A stretch of DNA of 64,000 bases from Ephydatia muelleri (taxonomy: Eukaryota > Porifera > Demospongiae > Spongillida > Spongillidae), in contig JABACO010000015.1 of the NCBI GenBank assembly GCA_013339895.1, forward strand, positions 4,955,533 through 5,019,532. The letters are read 5' to 3'. The notes beneath the pieces were generated by a model. It saw only the letters and a program-made list of their open reading frames with translations, made no database searches and was not told the origin of the DNA. Every line of letters starts with the position of its first letter. Position 1 is the first letter of the stretch. This document shows positions 36,701 to 47,500 of this stretch, one piece after another. The translations under genes and the position numbers were made by a program.

Positions 36701-39700
36701 CACAAGTACATGTTCATGTACAAGTAACTAAAAATATTCTCTATGAGAAAGTTGGTGGTATATAGGATTTGAAGGCAATAGTGGTGTAAAAAGCAAGGAA
36801 ACAAGCATCGAATAATAAGGGAATATGTAATAGTCCTATATTTAGCACATTTGTAGGATATTATGTTGTTTGTGTGCTAAATATAGGAGATTACATTTTC
36901 TGTTATTGTTAGTTAGACCCTAGTTTCCTTGCTTTTTACACCACTATTGCCTTCAAATCCTATATACCACCAACATTTTCATTGAGAATGTTTTTAGTTA
37001 CTTTTCATTGATTTTTGATCACAACAGCAAAAATGACGACCAATTCTGAAGCTATTGGTGAATTTTCATTTTTTTAAAATGTTCCTATCCCAAGTTACGT
37101 GCAGTTAAGAAGGAGTATTTCGGGACTGGGAACGAGGTGAGGGGGGGGGGGGGGGAAAGAGGGCAGTACCATTTTGTTCTCTAAAACAGCGCAGTTGTGC
37201 GACATAAAACAACTGTAAAATCTTCTTCTCGTTTGATTGAAACAACTAGCTAAACGATCCGATCGTCTGGAGAAAAAAGGTCGCGTGTTTTAAATGACAT
37301 TCATAGTCGGAGTCAAATCCTATATGGAACAAAACTTCTGATATGTACTGGAGTGTAAGGAGTTTCATGCACAGCACTTCTCATTTGTAGGAAGAATAGG
37401 ATTCATCAGACACATGAGGACATTACCAATTGTACATATAACAGTTCACTGGTACGTGCAACTTACTGTAGTACAACAGTGAAGGTCTGACATACAAATG
37501 TATTACATACAGACAACAAATACATGGATAGAGAGCACAAACAAAAAACACTAAAAACTGAGTGCAATGTAATGAACCCCTTCCTACATAGTGGTGCAAT
37601 TAACTCACAGAGGAAATGTCATACTCCCTGATATTTCCTTCCCTCCTCATCTCATCCAGCCACAGCAGCTTGTGGAAGTGGTCGCTATAGTTCTCCATTG
37701 TAAGAGGCTATTTGTACAAAGTGTGCTATAAGATGAAGTATGGGCCTCACACTAGCATGCACGGCTCAAACCTCAGCCAGCGATGGAAGGCATCCCTTCG
37801 GTCTATGACGTATGTTCCCTGGAACAATGCATGGATCTCCTGGAATGTCTACACCATCTCCAGACCTATTCAAACAAATTATAAAGGCACCACACAAGCC
37901 TTCTACACTTCACATAATGTGTAATTTTTGTATGGGGCTGTGGTGACCATTCCATAGTGTTTGTGACATACATGTATAGGCTGCTGTGATTTACTGCTGT
38001 GCACCGCGGATCACAATATCTTTGTTGGTTGCCCTGTACTTATTGACACCAATTATGCTCAGAATAGTATCGTAGTGAGGCAATAAGGTGAGCTACTTAT
38101 TGTCACGCCTGCAATAGGCAGTCGTGAAATATATTTTGAGCGTGTAGATGAACTTCCAGATCTGATACTAAAAAGATCTTTGTCAGTAAGCATTCCTGTG
38201 TACACAATCACTGAAGCAAAATTGAGGACTGCAGAACCTTAAAATGTAGTCGCAAATGCGCCAATCTGTGGTCATTCTGGTATTTTCCTTACATTGGAGC
38301 TTCATACTGTAATATGACTATTTATAAAGCTGTCTATGAGATATCTTCTTTGCTGTTATAAGAACTTGCATGTATCAGTATTCCAAAATTATTAATTGAG
38401 GGGGGCAAACAAATATTTGACACATATCATCAATTGTTATACAGCTTGACTAATGATTTCCTTAACTACTAAACAGAAGATTCGTGCAACTGATAAGGTA
38501 CAGCCAAATTATCTGGAGTCCAGCTTATCAGTGAGACACCCAAGTGGTTTGGAATATTATTATGTAAAACAGTTAACAAAACTATTTCAGCTCATATAAT
38601 TTCAATTTTATACCTCGCTATTTAACATAGATCTTTGTTGTCATTGAAATGGATATATACATAGCATATTTGGGTCTCAATAGTATGCAAACAACTAGGT
38701 CTTAGTATACCAGTGAGTGAGCGTGAGTGAGTGAGTGATGAGTGAGCAAGTGTGAGTGAGAGAAGAGAGCAAGGGCAAGAAGAGAGTGAGAAGAGAGAGG
38801 GAGGGGGAGGGAGGGATGAGAGGGGGAGGGGAGGGATGAGGGAGGGCCGGAGTAGAGGGGGAGGGAGAGAGGCGGTGAGGGATGAGGGTGGAGCGGAGAG
38901 GGGGCGCGAGAGGTGGGAGGGAGAGGGGGAGGCGAGAGGGGGAGGGAGAGGGGGAGGAAGAGGGGGAGGGAGAGGGGAGAGGAGAGGGGGAGGGGAGGGA
39001 GAGGGAGGAGGGGAGGGGGAGGGAGGCAGGTGGGAGGGGAGGGACGAGGAGGAGGTGAGAGGGAGGGAGGGAGGGAGGAGGGATGGGATGGAGGAGGGAA
39101 GGGAGGGAGGAGGAGGGAGGGAGGGAGGGAGGTGCAGGAGGGAGGGGAGGGAGGCAGGTGAGGCTAGGGACGGAGGAGGGAGAGGACGGGCGGGAGGGAG
39201 GGAGGGAGGGACGGGAGGAGGAGGGCAGGGAGGGAATGGAGGGAGGGAGGGAGGAGGAGGGAGGGAGGAGGGAGGGAGGCGTGAGGGCGGGAGGAGGAGG
39301 AGGGAGGGAGGGAGGGAGGAGGACGGGCGGGAGGAGGGCGGGAGGGGAGGGAGGAGGGAGGGAGGGAGGGAGGGAGGAGGAGGGAGGGAGGAGGGGAGGG
39401 AGGGGAGGGAGGGAGGGAGGAGGGAGGGAGGGAGGGAGGGAGGGAGGGAGGGGAGGGAGGGAGGGAGGATGGAGGGAGGGAGGGAGGGAGGGAGGGAGGG
39501 AGGGAGGGAGGGAGGGAGGGAGGGAGGCGGGAGGGAGGGAGGGAGGGAGGGAGGGAGGGGGAGGGAGCCGGAGGGAGGGTGGGCAGGAGGGAGGGCGGGA
39601 GGCAGACGTGCTTGAGCAAAATGCTTTCATGTGAGCAAGAACTTTTGGAGTGGTAACTACCACTTCATGGTGTCCTACTGTGGATGCCTGATATACAGCC

Positions 39701-40889
39701 TAGATTAAGTATTCAGATGTTAACTGATTGTGCTGTAGACAGAGTTTTGCAAACAGAAAAAGAAGTTCAAATCTAAGGAACTATTAGTGAATGCCATAAA
39801 CTATAGGTTTAGATAATGCATTCCTAATAATTATGGGTTTTGAAGAAACCTGTAGAACCTGGTAAAGTATACACTTTGATAACAACAAGTTATGAATCCT
39901 TCATAATTTACAATGGAGGTAGGTGGGGGAGGGAAGAATGTGTATACATTACATGCAGGCCTTTCTCTTTTGGGGCTGGCAGTCAGCAGCAGCCTAACCA
40001 CCCATAATCATCGAGTAACATGTAAACTGTGCAAATTACTGCATGGAACAACCAACCCATATGATGCATGGTAAACACATACATGCACATGCAGGCAAAC
40101 TCACAGACGAAGCTTTTCTCCCTCCACCGCATTGGACAATTTGCTCTGGTAATCATATTTTTTCTTCTTTGGTTCTGGTTCAAATATACGATTTGGCAAA
40201 ATCAATTCAATGGTTTTTGTAACCACTGTAACTTCAATGTCACAGCAGTATTTAGTGTTGCTTCCAAAATCAAACACAAGGTAGTTCCTATAACTTGAAA
40301 TACTCCACTGCACCAAGAGCAAGAGACACAGGGAGAAAGCGAAGTTGGTGAAAAGAGAAGGTGGGTGAAGAAGGATGCTAATAAGTGGTCGAAAGCAGCA
40401 GTCGCATGCACTAACAAAATACAATGTAGCTCTTGCTAACACAAATATTTCAAATGTGCAACTCTGTATAGTTCATGCAACTTTACCTGTACACAATGCA
40501 AATGAACATTACTGATACGATCAAAGATAGAACAGTGGCAATTATTGCATGCTGCCACACCTTATTGTCACTGCAATGTTTTCTTCACTCCCTTTGGCCA
40601 CAAGAAGTGGTAGTTTGGGAGAGAGTTGAACTCGGACTGCAGGGTCTTCAATGACAAGATTCAACTCGCTTAGTATATAGTCTTTGTCTGACTCATTTCT
40701 GCATGTGTGTATGACTTTTCACAATCAAAATACAATGATTTGATTATTTTGATGTTAACTCACTTCATGACATAAATTGTGCCTTCTGCAGTACTGTCTC
40801 GTTAGAAACCGACAATCCCAAAGCTCCCACGGTATCCATTAAGCTTCTCCCTCAAGTGATGATACTCTTGTATTGATAACCTGGCCATT
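33800..40889 (-). CDS. MOV10/MOV10L1-like superfamily-1 RNA helicase (5' part incomplete)
   Basis: Minus-strand exons in transcript order: 40889-40764, 40698-40561, 40302-40105, 37848-37772, 37707-37609, 36474-36369, 36247-36159, 36098-36001, 35947-35889, 35833-35604, 35530-35462, 35305-34847, 34796-34623, 34389-34306, 34252-34145, 34090-33800, about 800 codons. Helicase motifs: I GPPGTGKT, Ia [14 protein letters not shown] ([13 protein letters not shown]), [23 protein letters not shown] and VI NVAISRA. The upstream exons match the MOV10-family N-terminal beta domain ([11 protein letters not shown]) and the linker ([33 protein letters not shown]). MOV10 proteins are 5'-3' RNA helicases linked to Argonaute; MOV10L1 acts in piRNA biogenesis. 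Which paralogue this is cannot be settled here. Oddities are an in-frame TAA at 40802-40804 and a one-base phase mismatch between exons 40302-40105 and 37848-37772. The start codon was not found. Confidence 0.88.
36722..37003. mobile_element. Fold-back element in helicase intron
   Basis: The left arm, from AGTAACTAAAAAT through GGTGGTATATAGGATTTGAA and GGTGTAAAAAGCAAGGAAAC, is repeated in reverse complement from about 36920 to 37003 (GTTTCCTTGCTTTTTACACC ... TTTTTAGTTACTT). The arms are about 80 bp with high identity. The loop contains a second inverted pair (CCTATATTTAGCACA/TGTGCTAAATATAGG). No coding capacity. Confidence 0.9.
38757..39602. repeat. Polypurine GGGA/GGGAGG low-complexity tract
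   Basis: About 850 bp composed almost only of A and G on the plus strand, with a main period of 4 (GGGA) and variants. It lies in the intron between helicase exons 40302-40105 and 37848-37772, so the pre-mRNA would be polypyrimidine. Long open frames on both strands here are artefacts of the composition. Confidence 0.95.
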
Positions 40890-41159
40890 CTAGCATATGC
40901 ATAAAGTTCAGACACAAGTAAACATGCTCACTACACAACCAAAGTCGACTATAGATTATACATAAATTCTACAGTACATTGCTCACCAAAGGGACTATAC
41001 CAGGATTTTAGTATGCATATACAAGTAAATTAAAAAAATCTCGATTGAGAAAGTAATTTGTTGGATGTAAGATTTGCTGTGCAATATTTTGATACCTTTG
41101 TTTTCTGTCAAATCTCTTGTCTCTCTTGTATCTATTATTGTGTACTTACATTTCTATTG

Positions 41160-41460
41160 CGTGTACTAGAAATTTTTATACTATATGCGCTTAGGTCTCT
41201 TTCAGTGAAATGATTCCAAATATTAATTTATATATGGGATTGTTTCCGCGAAAAGGGACCTAACACATGTTTTTTCAAGTGTTCAATTTTTTTAAGTCTG
41301 AAATGTCCTCTACACATTGCATTGAGAATTGGAATATCTGTCATGGAGCTGTAAGGCTCTGGATTTATAATTAGCCATACATTTAAACGCAAGCGTTACA
41401 TTTCTATTGCGCGTACTGGTGTATGCGTTAGGTCCCTTTTCGCCGAAGCGATCGCATATT
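41160..41460. mobile_element. MITE-like element family A, copy 4
   Basis: A complete element at about 41229-41460, with left end GGGATTGTTTCCGCGAAAAG, then GGGACCTAAC, and right end GTTAGGTCCCTTTTCGCCG followed by AAGCGATCGCAT. It is preceded by a 60-bp partial copy (41160-41215). The termini are inverted repeats of each other. Confidence 0.85.
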
Positions 41461-41829
41461 ATAATGACCTATTGTATAAATCATTTTATGGGCAGGATTT
41501 AAAACTTTTAACTGGTCAACCTTATTTGTATCTGTGACTGGTTTTGAAGCAGAACAGTTGGTTAGATGTGTGGTTCTAAAATAAAGAAATTTTCACCAAA
41601 TAGTATTAGCTGTTGAGTTTATAGCAAAGCAAGGACTGCCATTTAGAGGTCACTGAGATGACAGGGTTAATTTTGCTAGTGATAGTACTAACAAGGGTAA
41701 TTTTATTGCCACTCTGCAACTCCTAGCAAAAGGAAACACCATTCTGCAGAAGTCATCTGCCTGCACACACCAGGATTTAGAAAATTCATTGGAATCATCA
41801 ATGAGGATATCTTTTTCTTTCTTACAGCC

Positions 41830-42560
41830 CCAAGTGGCAAAGGTGTTTGAGTTGACACAGTACATGTCAGTCTATTGCCTGCATGTTCCAGTACTAAACT
41901 TCCAGGACTCTGCAAGACCAGATAGGTAGAACAACATACCTGTTACAAGGTTTTTCTACAAATGTAAGGTTTGCCTAACAACATTTCTGGATGCAATGAT
42001 TCTCCCATATCAGTACCCAGACAAAAAGTCATCTGATGGAAGTGGAAGCTGGGATTGGGGACAGAGACACTCTAGTCAAAGCTCAAGGGTTGAAGGCAGC
42101 ACTGTCATCATTTCACACCATAGCTGTGTTTATTTTGACCAGATATTGTGAGAGGTCTTGCAGCCTAGCTTCAAAAGCGTGATGAAGATATTTTTGAAGC
42201 ACACAGCATGGTTGACGAGGTTTTTAGTTGTATCAGCGTCACTTAGAACTAATATTGACACTGCGTTTCTTCAATGGTATGGTGAAATCCCTAAGCTAGC
42301 TGAGAATGTGGGTGTAGAAGAGGCTGTGCCCAGGAAAACTAGTTTGCAGAGAAACCGTTTGTAACGTCCCTAGTGAGAGTCCACAGGATCACTATGAAAA
42401 GGCAGTGGCTATTCCACTTCAGGACTACCTTTTAAGTGAGATGGAGGAAAGGTTTAGCAAGGAGGGTTCGTCATTGCTCGTGGTCTTCTATGCCCCATGC
42501 CATCTATTATCTTACTTCAACATTAGACCCATTCAAGTACATGCCAGACATGCTGAAATG
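41830..42560 (+). pseudogene. hAT-family transposase relic
   Basis: Fragments in shifting frames: LVKAQGLKAALSSFHTIAVF, then TAWLTRFLVVSAS, then TAFLQWYGEI, then SPQDHYEKAVAIPLQDYLLS and EMEERFS. The order resembles the C-terminal half of hAT-type transposases annotated in animals as '52 kDa repressor of the inhibitor of the protein kinase'-like. It has many stops and shifts, so it is inactive. Confidence 0.6.
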
Positions 42561-42676
42561 GCAGTGTGATCTCACGTACCCACAATCCTAACTTAGAAGA
42601 TGGCAGCCCTGTGGCAAATAGAAAAAGGGAAACGGAAGGACACAAACGGTGTATTTATTCCCAGTAACCTCCTCGT

Positions 42677-42775
42677 CTCGTACCCAGACCCAAATGTGAT
42701 CATCGCTTACAGTATGACATCACGTACTGTAAGCGATTTTATCGTTACGTACATTTGGGTCTGGGTACGAGACTA
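42677..42775. mobile_element. Mini inverted-repeat element family C, copy 3
   Basis: GTCTCGTACCCAGACCCAAA at the left and TTTGGGTCTGGGTACGAGAC at the right are perfect 20-bp terminal inverted repeats around a core with CGCTTACAGTA/TACTGTAAGCG. Confidence 0.95.
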
Positions 42776-42787
42776 GTAACCTCCTCT

Positions 42788-43603
42788 GCCCGTAGCCAGG
42801 GGGGGTTCGGGGGGTTCGAACGAACCCCCCCTCAGGGGGAAAAGGTCAAATTATGTGGAAGTACGGTAAAGGTCCCGGCCACTCTATAAGGCGATTAGGC
42901 GATTCCTGGGCGGCTAGGCCAATCCAGTCCTGGTCTTTCCCGCATTTAATAATATGGTCTTGAATAAAATGAAAATTAATTATTAATTTACACTGTAATT
43001 TTAATTCATACTCAATGCTCGCGCGCGCGCGTGCGCCGATCGAAAATGCCGCCGGGTAGCTCCCAGCAAAAAAAAGAGAGCGTGAACGAGCCGCTGCCTT
43101 GTGCCAGAAGCTTGATGTGTTCTTACCAACTGCAAAACGAAACGGCAACGGGCGATGGGCAACAGTCGGATCCTTTAGTCACAGAAACAAATTCTGCCAC
43201 AGCGGCAGCCACAGAGGAAATCGAATGTAGCGATCACTCTGATAAGTGCGAAACTACATGTAGTGAAATGGTTGCGCCAGATTTCTAACGAGCCTGAAAT
43301 CACTACGCAGCAAGGTGCATCCACTATGAATATCCGAAATATGACTTCAATTCATGTAGAAAGGAATATTGAAGAACCAGATCTGGAGGTGTTAAGTTAT
43401 GTATGAGTGTACTGGTACATGTGTCTGCAAATTGGTTTGCATTCATGTTGCAAAATCAATGTTTTCAAAAGCTTCCGCGCTTCGCGCGGGCGGGGGGCAC
43501 ATCCCCCTCCCACACCCACACCCTTATGGTGATCCACGCCCACTTTAGGTCCACATTTATTATTTTCGAACCCCCCCCTTTTCCCGACCTGGCTACGGGC
43601 CTG
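42788..43603. mobile_element. Non-autonomous element with GTAGCCAGG ends
   Basis: The left end CCCGTAGCCAGGGGGGGTTC is mirrored by the right end TTTTCCCGACCTGGCTACGGG. The inside holds a GC-rich GCGCGCGCGC patch and a short open frame (43046-43288) starting MPPGSSQQKKES, plausibly the N-terminal remnant of a transposon protein. About 815 bp, possibly mobilised by the neighbouring hAT family. Confidence 0.7.
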
Positions 43604-44215
43604 GACCTGTGACATTGATACTTTTCCAAGTATTCACAGTCTTTTAGTAGTAGGATGCACTCTACCTATTACCAGTGCAGAAGCGGTACCCGATGGTTTT
43701 CGCTGTTGGGAAGATACATACCCCTATGAGCACAATAAGTTGGGCGTGGCCCAACTTTAGCGTGCAATCGGTCTATAAATAGTAGCACACGCACATGAGT
43801 AAACTGCCCTCTGCTGACAGCTAACCTTAATAAACACACTAATTGGGTGATAATAGCCCACATGAAATGCTGCTGCAATCTGATTGGACTGCAATCCCTT
43901 TGCAGCAGGAATATATACGTTCCTAGACCCTTATGGCACTCTAAGGTCGGGCCATGTACATCTAGCTAAATAAGAATGTAGCTTGCCACTAAAGTTATTC
44001 TTTCGTAACCCCCAAGACTATATTAATGTTACCTTGTCAAATTCAAACTTGTATTTGAGTCTTTTCCACCGCCTTTTTAGGTGTGAGGGCGCGAAAACAA
44101 TGGTGCACGTGATCCGTTCCCTTCTGCGTACATGCAGAGCTCCATTGCAACATATGAACTTTTTCATGAATCGCTGTGGACTAGTGTATACGAGTCACCC
44201 CACTTACAGACATAT
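43604..44215. other. Interval upstream of METTL16
   Basis: Ordinary mixed sequence with no recognised exon. The METTL16 promoter presumably lies between here and 44556. Confidence 0.45.
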
Positions 44216-44345
44216 TATATCCCGCCGAAAGGAAGAAGAAGTTTATGCATACACGTACACACCGATTGCTCTTACCGTACCGTAAGAGCAATCGGTGTGT
44301 GTACGTGTATGCATAAACTTCTTCTTCCTTTCGGCGGGGATATAA
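44216..44345. repeat. Near-perfect 130-bp palindrome
   Basis: Two arms of about 60 bp. The left runs from TATATCCCGCCGAAAGGAAG to GATTGCTCTTAC; the right runs from GTAAGAGCAATC to CTTTCGGCGGGGATATAAC. The loop is only six bases (CGTACC). Only a two-base and a one-base indel distinguish the arms. It ends about 210 bp before the METTL16 start codon. Confidence 0.95.
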
Positions 44346-44556
44346 CATGTCTGCCGTCACTTACGCACAGTGCATGATCAGACCAGAGATAATATATATA
44401 TTATCTATGATCAGCCTCTAACCTCGTTCCCAGACTCTCCAGTCATATCGCGTCATGGCCCGCAAAACATTAACGCCTAAATCGACCAGAATTGCGCATG
44501 AAGGATTGTAATGAAGCAGAAGTATATCCTCCTCACATTACTACATCTTCTAAAGA

Positions 44557-47500
44557 ATGCATCCAAGAAACTATTACAAAGAAAACAAGCCAGACTTCGG
44601 CAAGCTTGCAGAAGCCCGACCATCTCTCAAGCCGTTCCTCCTCCCCAGTCCTTCCACGACCCATGCCTACACTCTCGACTTTAGCGACCGGGACGCGTTG
44701 CGAGAACTCACCTGTGCGCTTCTGGAGTGCGACTTCGGGCTCCGAGTGGAGCTCCCCGTGGGAAAGCTCGTTCCCACGCTGACACTGAGACTCAACTATA
44801 TCCATTGGGTGGAGGACCTTATCAGCTGCGTGAGCGGGAAAATACCCACAGGCGACTCCGTGTTAGGAGTTGATATAGGTAACGTATGTGTACGTCTTTG
44901 TACGTCTATTTGTGCCACGTGTGCACCCTAGTCTCGTTCCCAGACTGTATAATGCACGAGTGAACGCCACCGTGAATGCTACAGCCACCTTGAGTGAGCA
45001 TGTCATTGCATTGCCTGTGTGTGTGTGACAAATGTGTGCATCTATGCATAACAAATGTCATCTCACAGTCTGTATGTGTGTATGTGTGTGTGTGACTTGG
45101 TGACAGTGTGACAAACCTTGCAAAGTTGTAGCGATAAGGTTACAAAAGTGGCATTGAACTTGTCATGCAATTCTGATATGCATTTCGAGTCAATGTTTGT
45201 CCATTCCAAGTTTTTAGATGTAGCCCTGTATGTAGGCGTTCATTCCTTTGCTCATGTACATTTTCCCTGTCAGGTACAGGAGCTTCATGTATATATCCAT
45301 TGCTGGGCTCCAAACTCAATGGATGGAGATTTCTTGCTACAGAGATGATAAAGATTCAGTCACCTACGCATTAAGCAATGTGCCAAAGAAATTCCATGGA
45401 CACCAAATCAAAGGTCATTTTGTTTATACGGGATGTTTCCAAATGTGTGCAGCACTTTTAAACGAACATTGGACTAATTTACAAGTACAAAATTTTAAAA
45501 TATGTTTAAGAGTTATGTTTATTGTTTTCGTAGAATTTTATGATTGGTTTCAAGGGAAATGAACAGTAATGGTGTAGACCAGATAAACTGAACTGGAATT
45601 TGATTATTTTCTTCCCCAAAAAATCTAAACTATCTAAGTTAACTGCTCCTTTTTGAGGTTGTTTATAGGACGTTATGCACAAGAAGTGAATTCTATCAGT
45701 GTATCGGTGTTGTGACTTAAAAAAGGAAAGGGTGTGGCTAAGTAAGAGGGGAATGTGTGTAGTCAGTAAGTACTAGAGATGAAAGGACCTTATAGTGGTA
45801 TGTTTCCTATGTAGTTGTGCAGGTGTCTGGTGATACCCTTCTCCTTGGAGCACTGGAGGATCAGCAGTACCATTTCTGCATGTGCAATCCTCCCTTCTTG
45901 GGGATGGGAGGAGAGGTATGGGGGTGTGGCTCGCTCCGGGAGCAGGCCTGTCCCGTCCACCGTTAGCACGGGAGATGTGTGTGAGACCATCACTGCAGGG
46001 GGGGAGGTGGAGTTGTGCAGAGGATCATCAGAGACAGCCTCAAGCTGAGAACAACAGTCAGGTGAGATAGGGGAGTGTGTGTGGTGTGGGGGTGTGGGGA
46101 GTATGTGTGGGTATAGAGGCATGTAGAAAATGTGATAGTTGCCATTGGATTACTGGTGGAGGTGGAGAAATTATTAATCTTTAAGTTCTGTGTTAACCAA
46201 TAATTGCCAGATGTAAGTATAACCTTACATTTCCTTACGATATTCAACATTTTGAATGACATGTAAATAAGTGCTAACAATAAACTTTTAATGGCATCAA
46301 ATGGTGTGCCAGGTTGTAGGCTCAATCCACTGTGCAAAGCCATATCCACCTGCTACTGGCATTCCTATGATCCATGCTGTACTAACAAAACCAGGATCAA
46401 AAGTAATGTTTAAGAACGAACTGATGCTCGCGTACGGTACTGCCTGCTTGGAAAACGACCTATATCAAAGGTACCATAGTGGCACAACCCACAAAAGAAA
46501 GTTCAGAGTTTCAGTGGACTATTGGGGAGAAATTGTTGACATTAGAGCATGGAGCCATGTTTTTCAAAGACCAGCAGCCTGTCAGTTTGGTGATTCCACC
46601 TCCGACTCTACCCAATGTCGCTACTCAGGATGCCTGACCAGCCCTAAGCGAGCAAGACAATGAGGATTTTGATAGAGAAAGGGACTTAGAAGAGCTACAG
46701 AATGAGGATGAAGCAGATGAATTAATGTTAAGTGGAGAACAGCACGTTGTACAGACCTCGCCAGATGTCAACCTTTCGGAGCCACGTGGGCAGAAGTGGG
46801 AGGTGCTCGATGCTGGAACTCGTTTGTCAGCGAGCCACAGCAGTACTGGGCATGAATGATTTGCGCATCAAATGGTCCAATCAGCCACATTCAGTTGAAG
46901 ACTGCTTCATGTTTCCACATGACTATTTTAACCATGTCTTATATCTGACAAATGCAAACCTCCCAGACAGTGTCAGGAATTTCACAAAGCATGAATTCAT
47001 GCAATGTATTGGAGTGCTATTCACTACTGCCTAGTCAGTCCAGGTAACATTAAGAATCTCCTAACACGCAAGAAAGTAGGCTAGTTCCACCATTCCATTT
47101 GAAAGAGCGATTTGGGTTGGGATGTGATCTCTTTCAGGACTGGAAAGCCCACCTCCAACTGGCTGTGCCAAGAAGTAGAGGATGCTCAAACGGATCCATG
47201 GTATCTTGTCAAGGCAGTGGTGGATGCATTTAATGAGTGCAGGGAAAACCAATTTAGTCCCTGGAAGTGAAGTGAAAATGTAATAGATGAAGAAGTGGAT
47301 CCCTGTTTTTGATAATACTCCTGAAGGCATACCGAAACTTACCAAAATCATAAGGAAGCCAGAAGGTGTTGGAATGGAATACAAGGTCCTTGCTGATGCA
47401 TATAATGTTGCATATTGAGATTCAGGAGTCAAAGGAGAACATGGCTAACAAGGATTTCACTGATCACTATTCCAAGCATACTGCACTTGTTCTGAGGCCC

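Noticed and set aside
38695-39663. Long open frames on both strands in the polypurine tract.
   Set aside because: They encode only G/R/E or P/S/L repeats, caused by absence of stop triplets in the repeat.
40490-40560. A hydrophobic segment ([19 protein letters not shown]) downstream of a minus-strand exon looked like a transmembrane receptor.
   Set aside because: It begins exactly after a good splice donor (AATAAG|GTGTGG at 40561), and the flanking exons splice in phase into the MOV10-family beta domain, so it is intron.
45340-45562. An open frame (DKDSVTYALSNVPKK ...) was first taken as part of the transposon.
   Set aside because: After one base of correction it aligns with the SAM-binding region of METTL16 exon 2, and its end at 45421 meets the next METTL16 exon in phase.
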